The notes under the pieces were generated by a model that was given only the letters and a program-made list of their open reading frames with translations, was not told where the DNA came from and did not search any database. From Planctomycetota bacterium (GTDB taxonomy: Bacteria > Planctomycetota > UBA1135 > UBA2386), in NCBI GenBank assembly GCA_020849665.1, contig JADLFX010000040.1, forward strand, positions 1 through 45,646: a DNA stretch of 45,646 nt. Direction: 5' to 3'. Shown piece after piece: positions 9,781 through 17,683 of this stretch. The stretch's first letter is position 1, and the number at the start of each line of letters is the position of its first letter. The translations under genes and the position numbers were made by a program.

Positions 9781-10509
9781 ATGCAGAACGAATGGTGGAA
9801 GGAGTTCTTCGAGGGTCCGGCGGCGGAGGTCTGGCACCGCGTCGTGACGCCCGAATGGACCCAGGCAGAGGCGGAGTTCCTGGCGCGTTGGTTCGACCCG
9901 GGCAGCCAGGTGCTCGACGTGCCATGTGGCGACGGCCGGCTGGCCGTGGCCCTGGCGCAGCGCGGCATGCAGGTGACCGGAGTCGACGGGTCGGCGCTCC
10001 TCCTGGGGCACGCGCGGGTGGCCAGCGCAGGGCTGCCGGTCACGTGGCGGCGGAGCGACATGCGCGAGCTGCCCTGGGCGGGGGTCTTCGACGGCGCGTG
10101 GTGCCTGGGCAACAGCTTCGGCTACCTGGGCGACGAGGGCGATGCCACGTTCCTGGCGGCAGTGCACACGGCCCTGCGGCCGGGGGGGCGCTTCGTCCTC
10201 GAGGCGGCGAGCGCGGAGGCGGTGTTCCCGAGGTTCCAACCGCGCCGGTGGTGGCCCGTCGGCGACTGGATCTTCGCGTCCGCCGTCACCTACGACCCGC
10301 TCGAGGGCAGGGTGTGCAGCGAGTACACGGTGGTGCACGACGGGAAGGTGTCGCGGATGACCGCGTGGCAGCGGGTCCGCTGCGCACGCGAGGTCATCGC
10401 GATGCTGCGCGCCGCCGGCTTCGCCGACGTGCAGCTCTACGGGGGCATCAAGTGCGCGCCGCTCGGGCTCGGCGGCGATCAGCCGGCGCTCTTCGTGGCC
10501 GTCGCGTGA
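9781..10509 (+). CDS. Class I SAM-dependent methyltransferase
   Basis: 242 residues from the ATG at 9781, preceded by GGAG at 9772-9775. Motif I is VLDVPCGDGRLAVALA (about residues 42-57), followed by VTGVDGS, the end of beta-2 with its acidic residue. RPGGRFVLE is the usual post-motif loop. The length and layout match small-molecule methyltransferases of the Methyltransf_25/11 type, whose substrates cannot be read from sequence. It converges with the membrane protein gene at 10529 across a perfect palindrome. No pathway neighbours reveal its substrate. Confidence 0.88.
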   Translation: MQNEWWKEFFEGPAAEVWHRVVTPEWTQAEAEFLARWFDPGSQVLDVPCGDGRLAVALAQRGMQVTGVDGSALLLGHARVASAGLPVTWRRSDMRELPWAGVFDGAWCLGNSFGYLGDEGDATFLAAVHTALRPGGRFVLEAASAEAVFPRFQPRRWWPVGDWIFASAVTYDPLEGRVCSEYTVVHDGKVSRMTAWQRVRCAREVIAMLRAAGFADVQLYGGIKCAPLGLGGDQPALFVAVA

Positions 10510-10520
10510 ACCCCTTCGGG

Positions 10521-10539
10521 CGCGCGCCTCAGGCGCGCG
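10521..10539. terminator. Perfect palindrome between convergent genes, possible bidirectional terminator
   Basis: CGCGCGCCT, one base, AGGCGCGCG: nine paired bases centred on the stop codon of the minus-strand gene and 12 bases after the stop of the plus-strand gene. No T-run follows on either side, so if it terminates transcription it is not a classic intrinsic terminator. Confidence 0.4.
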
Positions 10540-10972
10540 GGCGGGTGCGCAGGAATGCGAGTCCGTAGCAGATCGCCGCGGGGATCCCCGCGGCGATCGG
10601 CTGCAGGATGCGGAACGCCACGCCGAGGATCGCCAGGCCCGCGGCGAAGCCGAGGCCGCCGAGGGCGAGGCCGCGCGCGACCGGCGGGGAGTGCCCGGCC
10701 GCACGCAGCGCCACGAGGCCTTGGAGTGGGAAGAGCACCGCCGCGAGGCTCAGGGTGAGGCTGAAGAAGAGGAAGAGGTCCCAGCGCGTGCTGACCAGCC
10801 CGCCGGTCTCGATGGTCGCCGCGAGCATGGCCTGCCGGCCGAGCGCCTGGGCGGAGGTCGCTTGTGCATCGCCGAAGAAGTAGTAGTGCCCGAACGCGTG
10901 GGCCACCCCGAAGAGGATCAGCAGGAGGGAGCCCGCGTGGAACCAGCCCGTGCGCGCCGCTGAGGAGTCCAT
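10529..10972 (-). CDS. Small integral membrane protein, four predicted helices
   Basis: 147 residues with four hydrophobic segments: near the N terminus (SLLLILFGVAHAFGHYYFF), in the middle (LFLFFSLTLSLAAVLFPL), then GLALGGLGFAAGLAILGVAF and IAAGIPAAICYGLAFL. The first helix, with its GVAHAFGH signature, resembles small uncharacterised membrane proteins of the LIC_13387 type, from memory. No catalytic motif is visible. It is convergent with the methyltransferase and about 125 bp from the peroxidase gene end. Function unknown. Confidence 0.75.
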   Translation of the reverse strand: MDSSAARTGWFHAGSLLLILFGVAHAFGHYYFFGDAQATSAQALGRQAMLAATIETGGLVSTRWDLFLFFSLTLSLAAVLFPLQGLVALRAAGHSPPVARGLALGGLGFAAGLAILGVAFRILQPIAAGIPAAICYGLAFLRTRPRA

Positions 10973-11054
10973 GGCGCAGAGTGTGGCCGGCCGGGCAGGT
11001 TCTGCGTCGCTTCCCGCGCGCGGTGGACGCGGTGGCGCCGAACGCGTTCGGGGA

Positions 11055-11095
11055 CGCTACGCTGGCGTAACGCGACCGTCGAAGTTGCTCAGAGT
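11055..11095 (-). repeat. 41-bp dispersed repeat, copy 2
   Basis: On the minus strand it begins two bases after the stop codon of the peroxidase gene (TGA at 11100-11098). Core ACTCTGAGCAACTTCGACG, followed by a possible hairpin CGTTACG / CGTAGCG with one wobble pair. It differs from the consensus at few positions and has no gaps. Confidence 0.85.
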
Positions 11096-11097
11096 CG

Positions 11098-12702
11098 TCA
11101 CTGCACGCGGAACTCGACGGCGCGTGAGGCGGCGACGCTGCCCGGCGCCAGGGCATCGGCGACGAATCCCTGGGTGAAGAGCAGGGCGTTGCGCAGGGCG
11201 GGGTCGTTGGCGATCGGCAGGACGGCCGTGGCGGCGCCGGTGCCGGCGCCGGTGCCGTTCAAGGTCAGGGGCAGGACGACCGAGAGCGCCGGGTCCACGT
11301 TCACCGGAATCGCGCCCACGTAGACCGGTGGTTCGAACGCCGCCGCCGCGAGCACCAGCAGCGCGGGCGCGCCGCCGAGGCCGCCGCCGAGGCCGATCCG
11401 GAATCCGAGGGCGCCCACGAACGCGGGCTGCTGCCCGAGGACGAGCGGGACGAGGCCGCCGGCGCCGGCGGTGCCGACGCCGTACTCGCGGTTCGGCGCG
11501 CGCTCGGAACGGAGCGTCGGCCGGTCGAAGGGCGCGGTCTCGGCCTTCACGCGAGGGTCGGTGAGTCCGTTGGTGAGGAAGTCGAGCAGCGCCGGGCGGT
11601 CGAAGGAGCTGAGTTGCAGAGCCAGGAACATCGGGTCGATGTTGTCGAGGTGCCACTGCGTGTGACCCTCGTAGTGCTCCATGACCCAGTTGAGGTTCTC
11701 CAGATGGCCGCTGTGCATGTGCGAGGTCTTGAGGGCCACGTTGCGCAGCGTCGCCACCTTGAAGCGGCCGCGGTCACCGGCGAGGCCCGTCACCTCCTGG
11801 CGTCCGGTGTCCTCGGCGATCGGCCGCAGGCCGATGTTGCGGAAGCTGTGGTCGGTGAAGAGCGGGGGTACATGGCAGGCGGTGCACCCTGCACCCTGGA
11901 AGCGCGTCCAGCCGTATGCCTGATTCAACGTGAGCGCGTTCTGGTTGCCGCGCTGGTACGCGTCCCAGGGAGTCTGGTCGGGGATCAGCGTGCGCTGGTA
12001 GGTGGCGATGGCGAACGCGATCCGCACCGGAGTGATCGCAGGGTCGCCGAACGCGCGCCGGAAGAGTTCCGGGTAGTCGGGGGCCCCGGTCAGCGCCGTG
12101 GTCACGTCGGCGGGGAGGTTCGTCGCGAGCGCCATGGGCCGCGCGGCCTGCACCTTGGCGGTGACCTGGGCCCAGCTGCGCCCGGGATGGCCCATCTCGG
12201 CCGCGTCCAGGATCGGCCCGAGTGCCTGGCTCTCGAGCGCGCCGCCGGTCTGGATCGCGGTCTGGCCGCTCAGCGGGTCCTTGAACGTGCCGCTCGCGCG
12301 GCCGTCCCAGAAGAGCAGCGACGCGTACGCCGCGGCGCCGAGATTCGAGGGTGATGCGCGGCGTGTGACCTGCGGCGTGAAGCCGAACACCGGATCGCGC
12401 ATGTAGCGGCGCTGCGCGTCCGAGCGGAGCACGCCGGGCGAGGCGAAGCGGTCGTCGCTGGTGTTCCATTGCCCGTCGACGCCGGGATGACGCCCCAGGC
12501 GCAGATCGCCGCCGCCGGCCTTGGGCATGTGGCACGTCGCGCACGCCATCGTGTCGTCGTGCGAGAGCTGCTCCTCCCAGAACAGCATCTTCCCCAGCAC
12601 GGCCTTCGCCGGAGTGATCGGATTCTCTGGCGGCACCGGCACCGCCGGCATCTGCGCGAAGAGCGCCGGAGAGAGAACGAGGCCGAGCAGCACGAGACGC
12701 AT
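11098..12702 (-). CDS. Di-haem cytochrome c peroxidase family protein (MauG/CcpA type)
   Basis: 534 residues with a short signal peptide (MRLVLLGLVLSPALFAQ). Two haem-binding motifs are seen: CATCH at residues 54-58 and CTACH at 273-277. Between them lie FWDGRASGTFKDPL and AAEMGHPG, and after the second haem PPLFTDHSFRNIGL and TLRNVALKTSHMHSG, all typical of bacterial di-haem peroxidases. The family reduces hydrogen peroxide with electrons from small cytochromes, or in MauG-like branches oxidises protein side chains. The last 130 residues (about 400-534) are an unusual Gly/Ala/Val/Leu-rich extension beyond the normal family length. A repeat unit follows directly after its stop and another lies 12 bp before its start. 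Confidence 0.92.
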   Translation of the reverse strand: MRLVLLGLVLSPALFAQMPAVPVPPENPITPAKAVLGKMLFWEEQLSHDDTMACATCHMPKAGGGDLRLGRHPGVDGQWNTSDDRFASPGVLRSDAQRRYMRDPVFGFTPQVTRRASPSNLGAAAYASLLFWDGRASGTFKDPLSGQTAIQTGGALESQALGPILDAAEMGHPGRSWAQVTAKVQAARPMALATNLPADVTTALTGAPDYPELFRRAFGDPAITPVRIAFAIATYQRTLIPDQTPWDAYQRGNQNALTLNQAYGWTRFQGAGCTACHVPPLFTDHSFRNIGLRPIAEDTGRQEVTGLAGDRGRFKVATLRNVALKTSHMHSGHLENLNWVMEHYEGHTQWHLDNIDPMFLALQLSSFDRPALLDFLTNGLTDPRVKAETAPFDRPTLRSERAPNREYGVGTAGAGGLVPLVLGQQPAFVGALGFRIGLGGGLGGAPALLVLAAAAFEPPVYVGAIPVNVDPALSVVLPLTLNGTGAGTGAATAVLPIANDPALRNALLFTQGFVADALAPGSVAASRAVEFRVQ

Positions 12703-12713
12703 ACCCAGAGGTT

Positions 12714-12754
12714 ACTCTGAGCAATCTCGACGGTCGTGTTTCGCGGACGTAACG
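12714..12754 (+). repeat. 41-bp dispersed repeat, copy 3
   Basis: Core ACTCTGAGCAATCTCGACG, then GTCGTGTTTCG, CGGA and CGTAACG. It lies just upstream of the peroxidase gene start (12702), pointing away from it, and is the only copy next to a gene start. With copy 4 it forms an inverted pair. Confidence 0.85.
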
Positions 12755-13056
12755 CTCCTGAGCAGCGGCTCGGCGTCCCGCAGGAATGGCGCGGCTGGTG
12801 CGTTGCGGCGCATCTGACGCCCACGGCAGAGTGTGGGGGAAGGCCGTGCGACCGGCATCGACCGTGGAGCCGCCGGCGCCGGCGGGGTCGGGTCTCCCAC
12901 ACGCGCCCGCTGCAGGAGATGACAACGCCCTTCCCTCGGAGGCGACCCTGATGGTGGCTGCAGTGGCCACCGCCTTGGGAAGGGCGACGACGCACCTCCC
13001 CGCGCGAAGTGCCGTGGCTTGCCCTGCCCGAAGGCCACGCGCCGGTCCCGCGTGCG
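12755..13056. other. 302-bp non-coding segment bounded by inverted repeat copies
   Basis: It lies between copies 3 and 4, which point toward each other. No protein-like frame was found. It contains a strong potential hairpin (12926-12986). Such an arrangement, with inverted ends, a short non-coding body and internal dyad, is what a miniature non-autonomous element looks like, though no target-site duplication is evident. Confidence 0.5.
12926..12986. other. Strong potential stem-loop inside the 302-bp segment
   Basis: Outer arms CGCCCTTCCC (12926-12935) and GGGAAGGGCG (12977-12986) are perfectly complementary over 10 bp. Inner pairing AGGC/GCCT and GGTGGC/GCCACC extends the stem. It could be a structured RNA, a terminator for the gene on either side, or a palindromic core of a mobile unit. 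Confidence 0.5.
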
Positions 13057-13097
13057 CGTTACGCCCTCGTAACGCGACCGTCGAGATTGCTCAGAGT
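13057..13097 (-). repeat. 41-bp dispersed repeat, copy 4
   Basis: It touches the stop codon (13099-13097) of the amidohydrolase-like gene, sharing one base. Core ACTCTGAGCAATCTCGACG and a perfect hairpin CGTTACG-AGGG-CGTAACG on the minus strand. Confidence 0.85.
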
Positions 13098-14419
13098 CAC
13101 TTCCGGTAGCGCTCGCGGTAGCGGCGGGCGAGTTCCGTCTGTTTGTTGCGCAGGTCGAGCTTGCGGCCGGCGATCCAGGCGTGCTCGATGCGGGTGGCGT
13201 ATTCCAACGGGTCGCCGTTGGTGACGATCAGGGTGGCGTCCTTGCCGGCCTCGAGCGAACCGAGGCGGTCGGCCACGCCCAGCAGCTCGGCGGCCGAGAG
13301 CGTCACGGCGCGCAGTGCGGCCTCCTTGGACAGGCCGAACGCGACCGCGGTCGCCGCCTGATAGGGCAGGTTGCGCTCGTTGTAGAACTCCTCGCCGCTG
13401 GCGAGGCACCAGCGGATCCCGGCCGCCTCCAGCGCCGCCGGCAGACGGAAGATCTCGTCGTAGTCCGCGTCGCGCCGGGGCGGCATGACGTGCGTGCCCT
13501 CCAGGATCACCGCCACCTCGTGGCGTCGCAGCAGGTCGAGGCAGCGCCCCGCGTCGCGCGCGCCCACGAGCACGAGCCGGAATCCCCGCCGCACGGCGAA
13601 CGCCACCGCCGACTGGATCTGCTCGACCTCCTGTGCGCGCACGAAGAGCGGCTTCGCGCCGCGCAGCGTCGGCCCGTACGCTTCCTTGCGCACATCCACG
13701 GGCAGGCGCGGGTCCGCCGCCCGCGCGGCCAGGTAGGCCTGCGCCGAGTCGAACGCCTCGTCCAGATTGCGCAGCGACTCGCGGATCCGCCCCTCCTCGT
13801 CCTCCACGCGCCGCTGGTCCAAGGCCCACGAGAAGCGCGGCGGCGGGCGCACGCCGGGCCAGTTGACCACGAGCCCGGCGTCGTCCGCGACCCGCATCTC
13901 CTCCCAGGTCCAGCCTTCCAGCTGGATCACGGACGCCCGCCCCGGCACCACGCCGCCGAGCGGGAACACGCCGCTCGCCAGCACGCCGTTGCTGCGCGTC
14001 ACCGGCAGGACCGTCGAGTCCGGATTCACCGCCACGAGCGCGCGCACCTCTGGGGTGAACGATCCGGTCTCGGCGGTGTCGACCGTGGCGCGCACCTGAT
14101 CGATCTCGATCAGCCCCACCTGCGACACGGCGCCGATCAGTCCCGGGTACACGTGCCTGCCGCGCAGGTCGATGCGCTCGGGCTCGGACGCCGCGCCCGC
14201 GGGCACCTCGATCCGGCCGCGCTGGATGGCGTGGATCCGCCCCGCGCGGAACCACAGCGCGCCGCCCTCGATCGGCGGCAGCGCCACCGGATGCAGGGTT
14301 GCGTTCTCGAGGATCACATCGCGCTGCTGCGGGGCCGCGCGCGGGGTCAGGTCCTGGCCGCAGGCGTCGTGTGCGAATGCAGCCGCGGCCAACAGCGATA
14401 CGAAGCGGAACCCACGCAT
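13097..14419 (-). CDS. Exported amidohydrolase-like protein lacking the usual metal ligands
   Basis: 440 residues from the ATG at 14419, with a signal peptide ending near AHDACGQ. Composite amidohydrolase fold: an N-terminal beta-sandwich (GGALWFRAGRIHAIQRG), LRGRHVYPGLIGA, and at the C terminus LGSLEAGKDATLIVTNGDPL, a hallmark of the family. At the site where metal-dependent members have HxH after PGL, this protein reads PGLIGAVSQVGL with no histidine. It also lacks a clear HxxH-type second site, so hydrolase activity of the normal kind is doubtful. The frame runs on upstream without a stop, but the start overlaps the stop of the upstream gene by one base (TGATG), which fixes the start and suggests co-translation. 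A scaffold or partner role for the 1039-residue neighbour is an inference. Confidence 0.85.
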   Translation of the reverse strand: MRGFRFVSLLAAAAFAHDACGQDLTPRAAPQQRDVILENATLHPVALPPIEGGALWFRAGRIHAIQRGRIEVPAGAASEPERIDLRGRHVYPGLIGAVSQVGLIEIDQVRATVDTAETGSFTPEVRALVAVNPDSTVLPVTRSNGVLASGVFPLGGVVPGRASVIQLEGWTWEEMRVADDAGLVVNWPGVRPPPRFSWALDQRRVEDEEGRIRESLRNLDEAFDSAQAYLAARAADPRLPVDVRKEAYGPTLRGAKPLFVRAQEVEQIQSAVAFAVRRGFRLVLVGARDAGRCLDLLRRHEVAVILEGTHVMPPRRDADYDEIFRLPAALEAAGIRWCLASGEEFYNERNLPYQAATAVAFGLSKEAALRAVTLSAAELLGVADRLGSLEAGKDATLIVTNGDPLEYATRIEHAWIAGRKLDLRNKQTELARRYRERYRK

Positions 14420-17400
14420 CAGCGCACCTCCTCCACCCGGCAGCACGAGTAGCCCAGACGTGCGTGCAGCGCGCGCTCCATGCGCAGCCGCACGCGGCGC
14501 CGCGCCTCCTCGCGCTCCTCCTCGTCGGCGTCGCGCGGGCCGGTGGCCGGTCGCGAGTCGCCGTGCGCCGCGCGCCGTTCCTCCTCGCCGCGCAGCACCT
14601 TCTGCACGAGCCGTTGGCGCTCGGCGCCGATCCGCGCGCGATGCTCGCGGTCCTGCGCCAGCGAGAAGTACTCGCGGCCGTCCACGAACGTGGCCTCGCA
14701 GCGCGCGTAGCTCGAGAGCGGGCTTGCCGACCAGATCGCGAAGTCCGCGTCCTTGCCCTTCTCCAGGGAACCCACGCGCCCGGCCACGCCCAGCTGGATG
14801 GCGGGGTTCAGCGTCACGAAGCGCAGCGCGTCGGCGGGCGCCACGCCGCCGTACTTCACCGCCTTGGCGGCCTCGCCGTTGAGGCGCCGGGCCAGCTCGT
14901 CGGAGTCGCTGTTGAACGACACCACGACGCCCTGTTCGTGCAGGATCGCGCCCGCCTCGGGGATCGCGTCGAAGACCTCCATCTTGTAGGCCCACCAATC
15001 GCTGAACAGCGACGCGCCGAGCGCCGAGTCCTTCACCTCCGGGGCGACCTTGTATGCCTCCAGCGCGTGCTGGTAGGTGCCCAGGCGGATGCCGTATTCG
15101 CCGGCGAGCCGGGCCAGCGCCAGGATCTCGTCCTGCCGGTAGCTGTGGCAGTGGATGAGGCGCTCGCCGGCCAGGATCTCGGCCAGCGCTTCGAGCTGCA
15201 GGTCGCGCCGCGGCGGCACCGGTCCGGGAGGCGCCACCCCGGAGAAGCGCTCGCGCGCGAGCGTGTAGTCGCGCGCGGCGGCGAACGACGCGCGCAGCAC
15301 CACCTCCACGCCCATGCGGGTGGCCGGATAGCGCGTCTCCGGCGCGCCGGCGCCGGGCGGCCCGAAGCCGCGCGGCGCGTTGGCGCGCTTCACGTTCTCG
15401 CCCAGGGCGAACTTGATCCCGGGCTTCGCGCCTTCCATGTGCATCGCGTCGGGGATCGCCACGCCCCAGCGCAGCTTGGTCGTCTGGCTCTGGCCGCCGA
15501 TCGGGTTGGCCGAGCCGTGCAGCTGGTTCACCGCCGTGACGCCGCCCGCCAGCTCGCGGTACCAGTGCACGTCGTCGGGATCGAGCACGTCCTGGATCCG
15601 CACCTCGGCCGTGACCGCGTGGCTGCCCTCGTTCACGCCGCGCGCGATGCCGGTGTGGCTGTGGCAGTCGAGGATCCCCGGGCTCACGTGCTTGCCCCTG
15701 GCGTCGATCCGGCGCGCTCCGGCCGGCGGCGGGGGCGCCTGCGCGCGCGGACCGGCGTAGACGACGCGGCCCTGCTCGACGATCAGCACGCCGTCCTCGA
15801 CGATCCCGGCGGGGCCGCTGGTCCAGAGGGTCGCGCCCTCGAGCAGCAGCGCATCCTGCGGCGGCGGCGCCGGGAGGCCATAGGCGCCCAGCGGCAGGAG
15901 CAGATCCTGGGGGACGTCCGCGGCGTCGGCGGGGCGGGACGACCGGCTCTCGGGCTTCGCGTCGCCGCTGCGCGCGGCGCGCCAGGAGAAGCGGGTGCCG
16001 TCCGGCGCCACGGCTTCGCCGAGGAGGGCCCCGGCCTCGAGCGTGGCGGTGAACGCGAACGATCCTGCGCCCAGGGCGGCATCCGCGACCACGAAGCTGA
16101 GCCGCGTCTCGCGCAGGGTCTCCCCGCGTGCCGCCACGCGCTTGTCGCCGAGCACGAGGGTGACGCGGCTCTTCGAGTTGATCTCCAAGTCCGCGCGCGC
16201 CGGATCGCGCCCGGGGAACTCCGCGGCCCAGGTCCCCGCGAGGCCCTGGGGCTGCGGTGTGTGGATCACGTAGCGCTGGCCGCCGACCCACACGTCGAGG
16301 ATCTGGGAGTCTTCGGCGAAGAGCGGCCCGTCGCAGACCACGAGGTTGGCAAGGCGCTTGGGCGCCACCTCGCCCAGGAGGCCCTCCAGCCCGAGCAGGC
16401 GGGCTGGTTCCACGGTCAGCATCCCGAGCGCCTGCTCCTCGCTCAGTCCGTGCCGGATCGCCTTGCGCACCTGGGCGTGTACTTCGCCGCGCTTCTCCAG
16501 CTTGTCGGTGGTGAACGCGGCGCGCACGCCGGCGGCGAGCAGGCGGCGCGCGTTGGTGGGGCCCTGCTCCCAGGCCATCAGGTCGCGCAGGGTGGCGAGT
16601 TCGGCCTCGGCGGCGCTGCGGATCTCGGGCGCGCGCGGGAAGCGGAGCGGCACGAGCACTGCCGCGCCGGAGTGCGCGAGCGCCGCCACGCGCCGGAACT
16701 CGAGCCCGCTCCCGAGCACCAGGAAGGGCCTGCGCGCCTCCTTGGCGATCTTCGCGGCACGCAGCGCGTCCAGTTCGTCCGTGGCGTCGAAGAGCAGCGG
16801 CACCGCCCGGCCCGGTGCGAGCGCCGCGAGCGCTTCGTCGGGGGGCAGGGGCACCGCGGCCGGGTCGGCGCCCTGCGCGGCGACGCACTCGGCCCGCCAC
16901 GCCGCGTCGAGCAGCGTCTGCCGCACGAGCGCGATCGCGCCCATGAGCGAGCTCGGGTAGCCGCCGCCGGTCTCGAACCCGACCGTGTGGTACACGCCCT
17001 CGCGCACCACGGTGGCGCGGCGTCCCGGCGCGTCTTCTGGCTCGTGCAGGAGGACCATCGCCGCCTCGCCGCGGAAGATCCCGCCGCGGGGCGCGATCGC
17101 GGCGGCGCCGTAGCCCAGCCTGCGCAGCTCCTCGCGGAGGGCCTTGGTGGTGCCCTCGCCGTCGAGCGCGCGGCGTTGCGGGGTCACCTTCTCGTTCCAG
17201 TGCAGGCCGGGCGAGGCGCGCTCCGGGCGCGGGGCCTCGACGGGCAGGTGCGGTTCGACCAGCCCCGGGTAGACGAACCGGCCGCGCAGGTCGTGCACGC
17301 GCGCGCCCGCCGGAGGCGCTGCGCCTGCCTCGACCGAGACCACGAGCCCGTCGCGCAGGACGATCGTCGCGTCCTCGATCATGGTGCCCGGCCGCGCCAC

Positions 17401-17538
17401 CAACCTGGCGTGCATCAAGGCGTGCCAGCGGGGGTCGACCGGGCGCGGCCCGTTGGGTGGCGCGGTCACGGCCTGCGCGGAGAGGGCCGAGGCGAGCAGG
17501 AAGGCGGCCGCGAGTGGCCGAGGAGTGGGGTGCGGCAT
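14419..17538 (-). CDS. Large exported two-domain amidohydrolase
   Basis: 1039 residues. The ATG at 17538 begins a signal peptide (hydrophobic LAAAFLLASALSAQA). There are two amidohydrolase-like halves. The first (about 30-450) has RFVYPGLVEPHLPVE, with only one histidine at the HxH position, so it is probably not catalytic. The second (about 590-960) has GILDCHSHTG (intact HxH), LIHCHSYRQDE (further metal histidines), YQHALEAYK, and FNSDSDE, which carries an aspartate suited to the final metal ligand. It ends with VGSLEKGKDADFAIW. The active half resembles the imidazolonepropionase-like group of cyclic amidohydrolases. Substrate unknown. It is co-transcribed with the smaller amidohydrolase-like gene (1-base overlap). 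The signal peptides place both outside the cytoplasm, which suggests peptide or amide turnover in the periplasm. Confidence 0.88.
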   Translation of the reverse strand: MPHPTPRPLAAAFLLASALSAQAVTAPPNGPRPVDPRWHALMHARLVARPGTMIEDATIVLRDGLVVSVEAGAAPPAGARVHDLRGRFVYPGLVEPHLPVEAPRPERASPGLHWNEKVTPQRRALDGEGTTKALREELRRLGYGAAAIAPRGGIFRGEAAMVLLHEPEDAPGRRATVVREGVYHTVGFETGGGYPSSLMGAIALVRQTLLDAAWRAECVAAQGADPAAVPLPPDEALAALAPGRAVPLLFDATDELDALRAAKIAKEARRPFLVLGSGLEFRRVAALAHSGAAVLVPLRFPRAPEIRSAAEAELATLRDLMAWEQGPTNARRLLAAGVRAAFTTDKLEKRGEVHAQVRKAIRHGLSEEQALGMLTVEPARLLGLEGLLGEVAPKRLANLVVCDGPLFAEDSQILDVWVGGQRYVIHTPQPQGLAGTWAAEFPGRDPARADLEINSKSRVTLVLGDKRVAARGETLRETRLSFVVADAALGAGSFAFTATLEAGALLGEAVAPDGTRFSWRAARSGDAKPESRSSRPADAADVPQDLLLPLGAYGLPAPPPQDALLLEGATLWTSGPAGIVEDGVLIVEQGRVVYAGPRAQAPPPPAGARRIDARGKHVSPGILDCHSHTGIARGVNEGSHAVTAEVRIQDVLDPDDVHWYRELAGGVTAVNQLHGSANPIGGQSQTTKLRWGVAIPDAMHMEGAKPGIKFALGENVKRANAPRGFGPPGAGAPETRYPATRMGVEVVLRASFAAARDYTLARERFSGVAPPGPVPPRRDLQLEALAEILAGERLIHCHSYRQDEILALARLAGEYGIRLGTYQHALEAYKVAPEVKDSALGASLFSDWWAYKMEVFDAIPEAGAILHEQGVVVSFNSDSDELARRLNGEAAKAVKYGGVAPADALRFVTLNPAIQLGVAGRVGSLEKGKDADFAIWSASPLSSYARCEATFVDGREYFSLAQDREHRARIGAERQRLVQKVLRGEEERRAAHGDSRPATGPRDADEEEREEARRRVRLRMERALHARLGYSCCRVEEVR

Positions 17539-17638
17539 GGCGGACCTGGAATGGGCCCGCACGGTTTACCCACCGCCTGCTCCCGCGCGAAGCGGGTTGC
17601 GAATTCCGACCCCGGCGTCCCGACGCGCGCCCCGCGAT

Positions 17639-17679
17639 GGTTACGCCAGCGTGATGCGACCGTCGAGATTGCTCAGAGC
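17639..17679 (-). repeat. 41-bp dispersed repeat, copy 5
   Basis: It begins four bases past the stop (17686-17684) of the beta-barrel gene. The core CTCTGAGCAATCTCGACG is intact; the 3' half (GCATCACG...CGTAACC) is the most degraded of the six, with several broken base pairs. Confidence 0.8.
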
Positions 17680-17683
17680 AACT

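Noticed and set aside
14420..16900. Upstream extension of the 440-residue amidohydrolase-like protein to 1267 codons
   Set aside because: The extension is out of frame with the real 1039-residue gene in the same DNA and is Arg/Gly-rich; the signal peptide at 14419 marks the true start.
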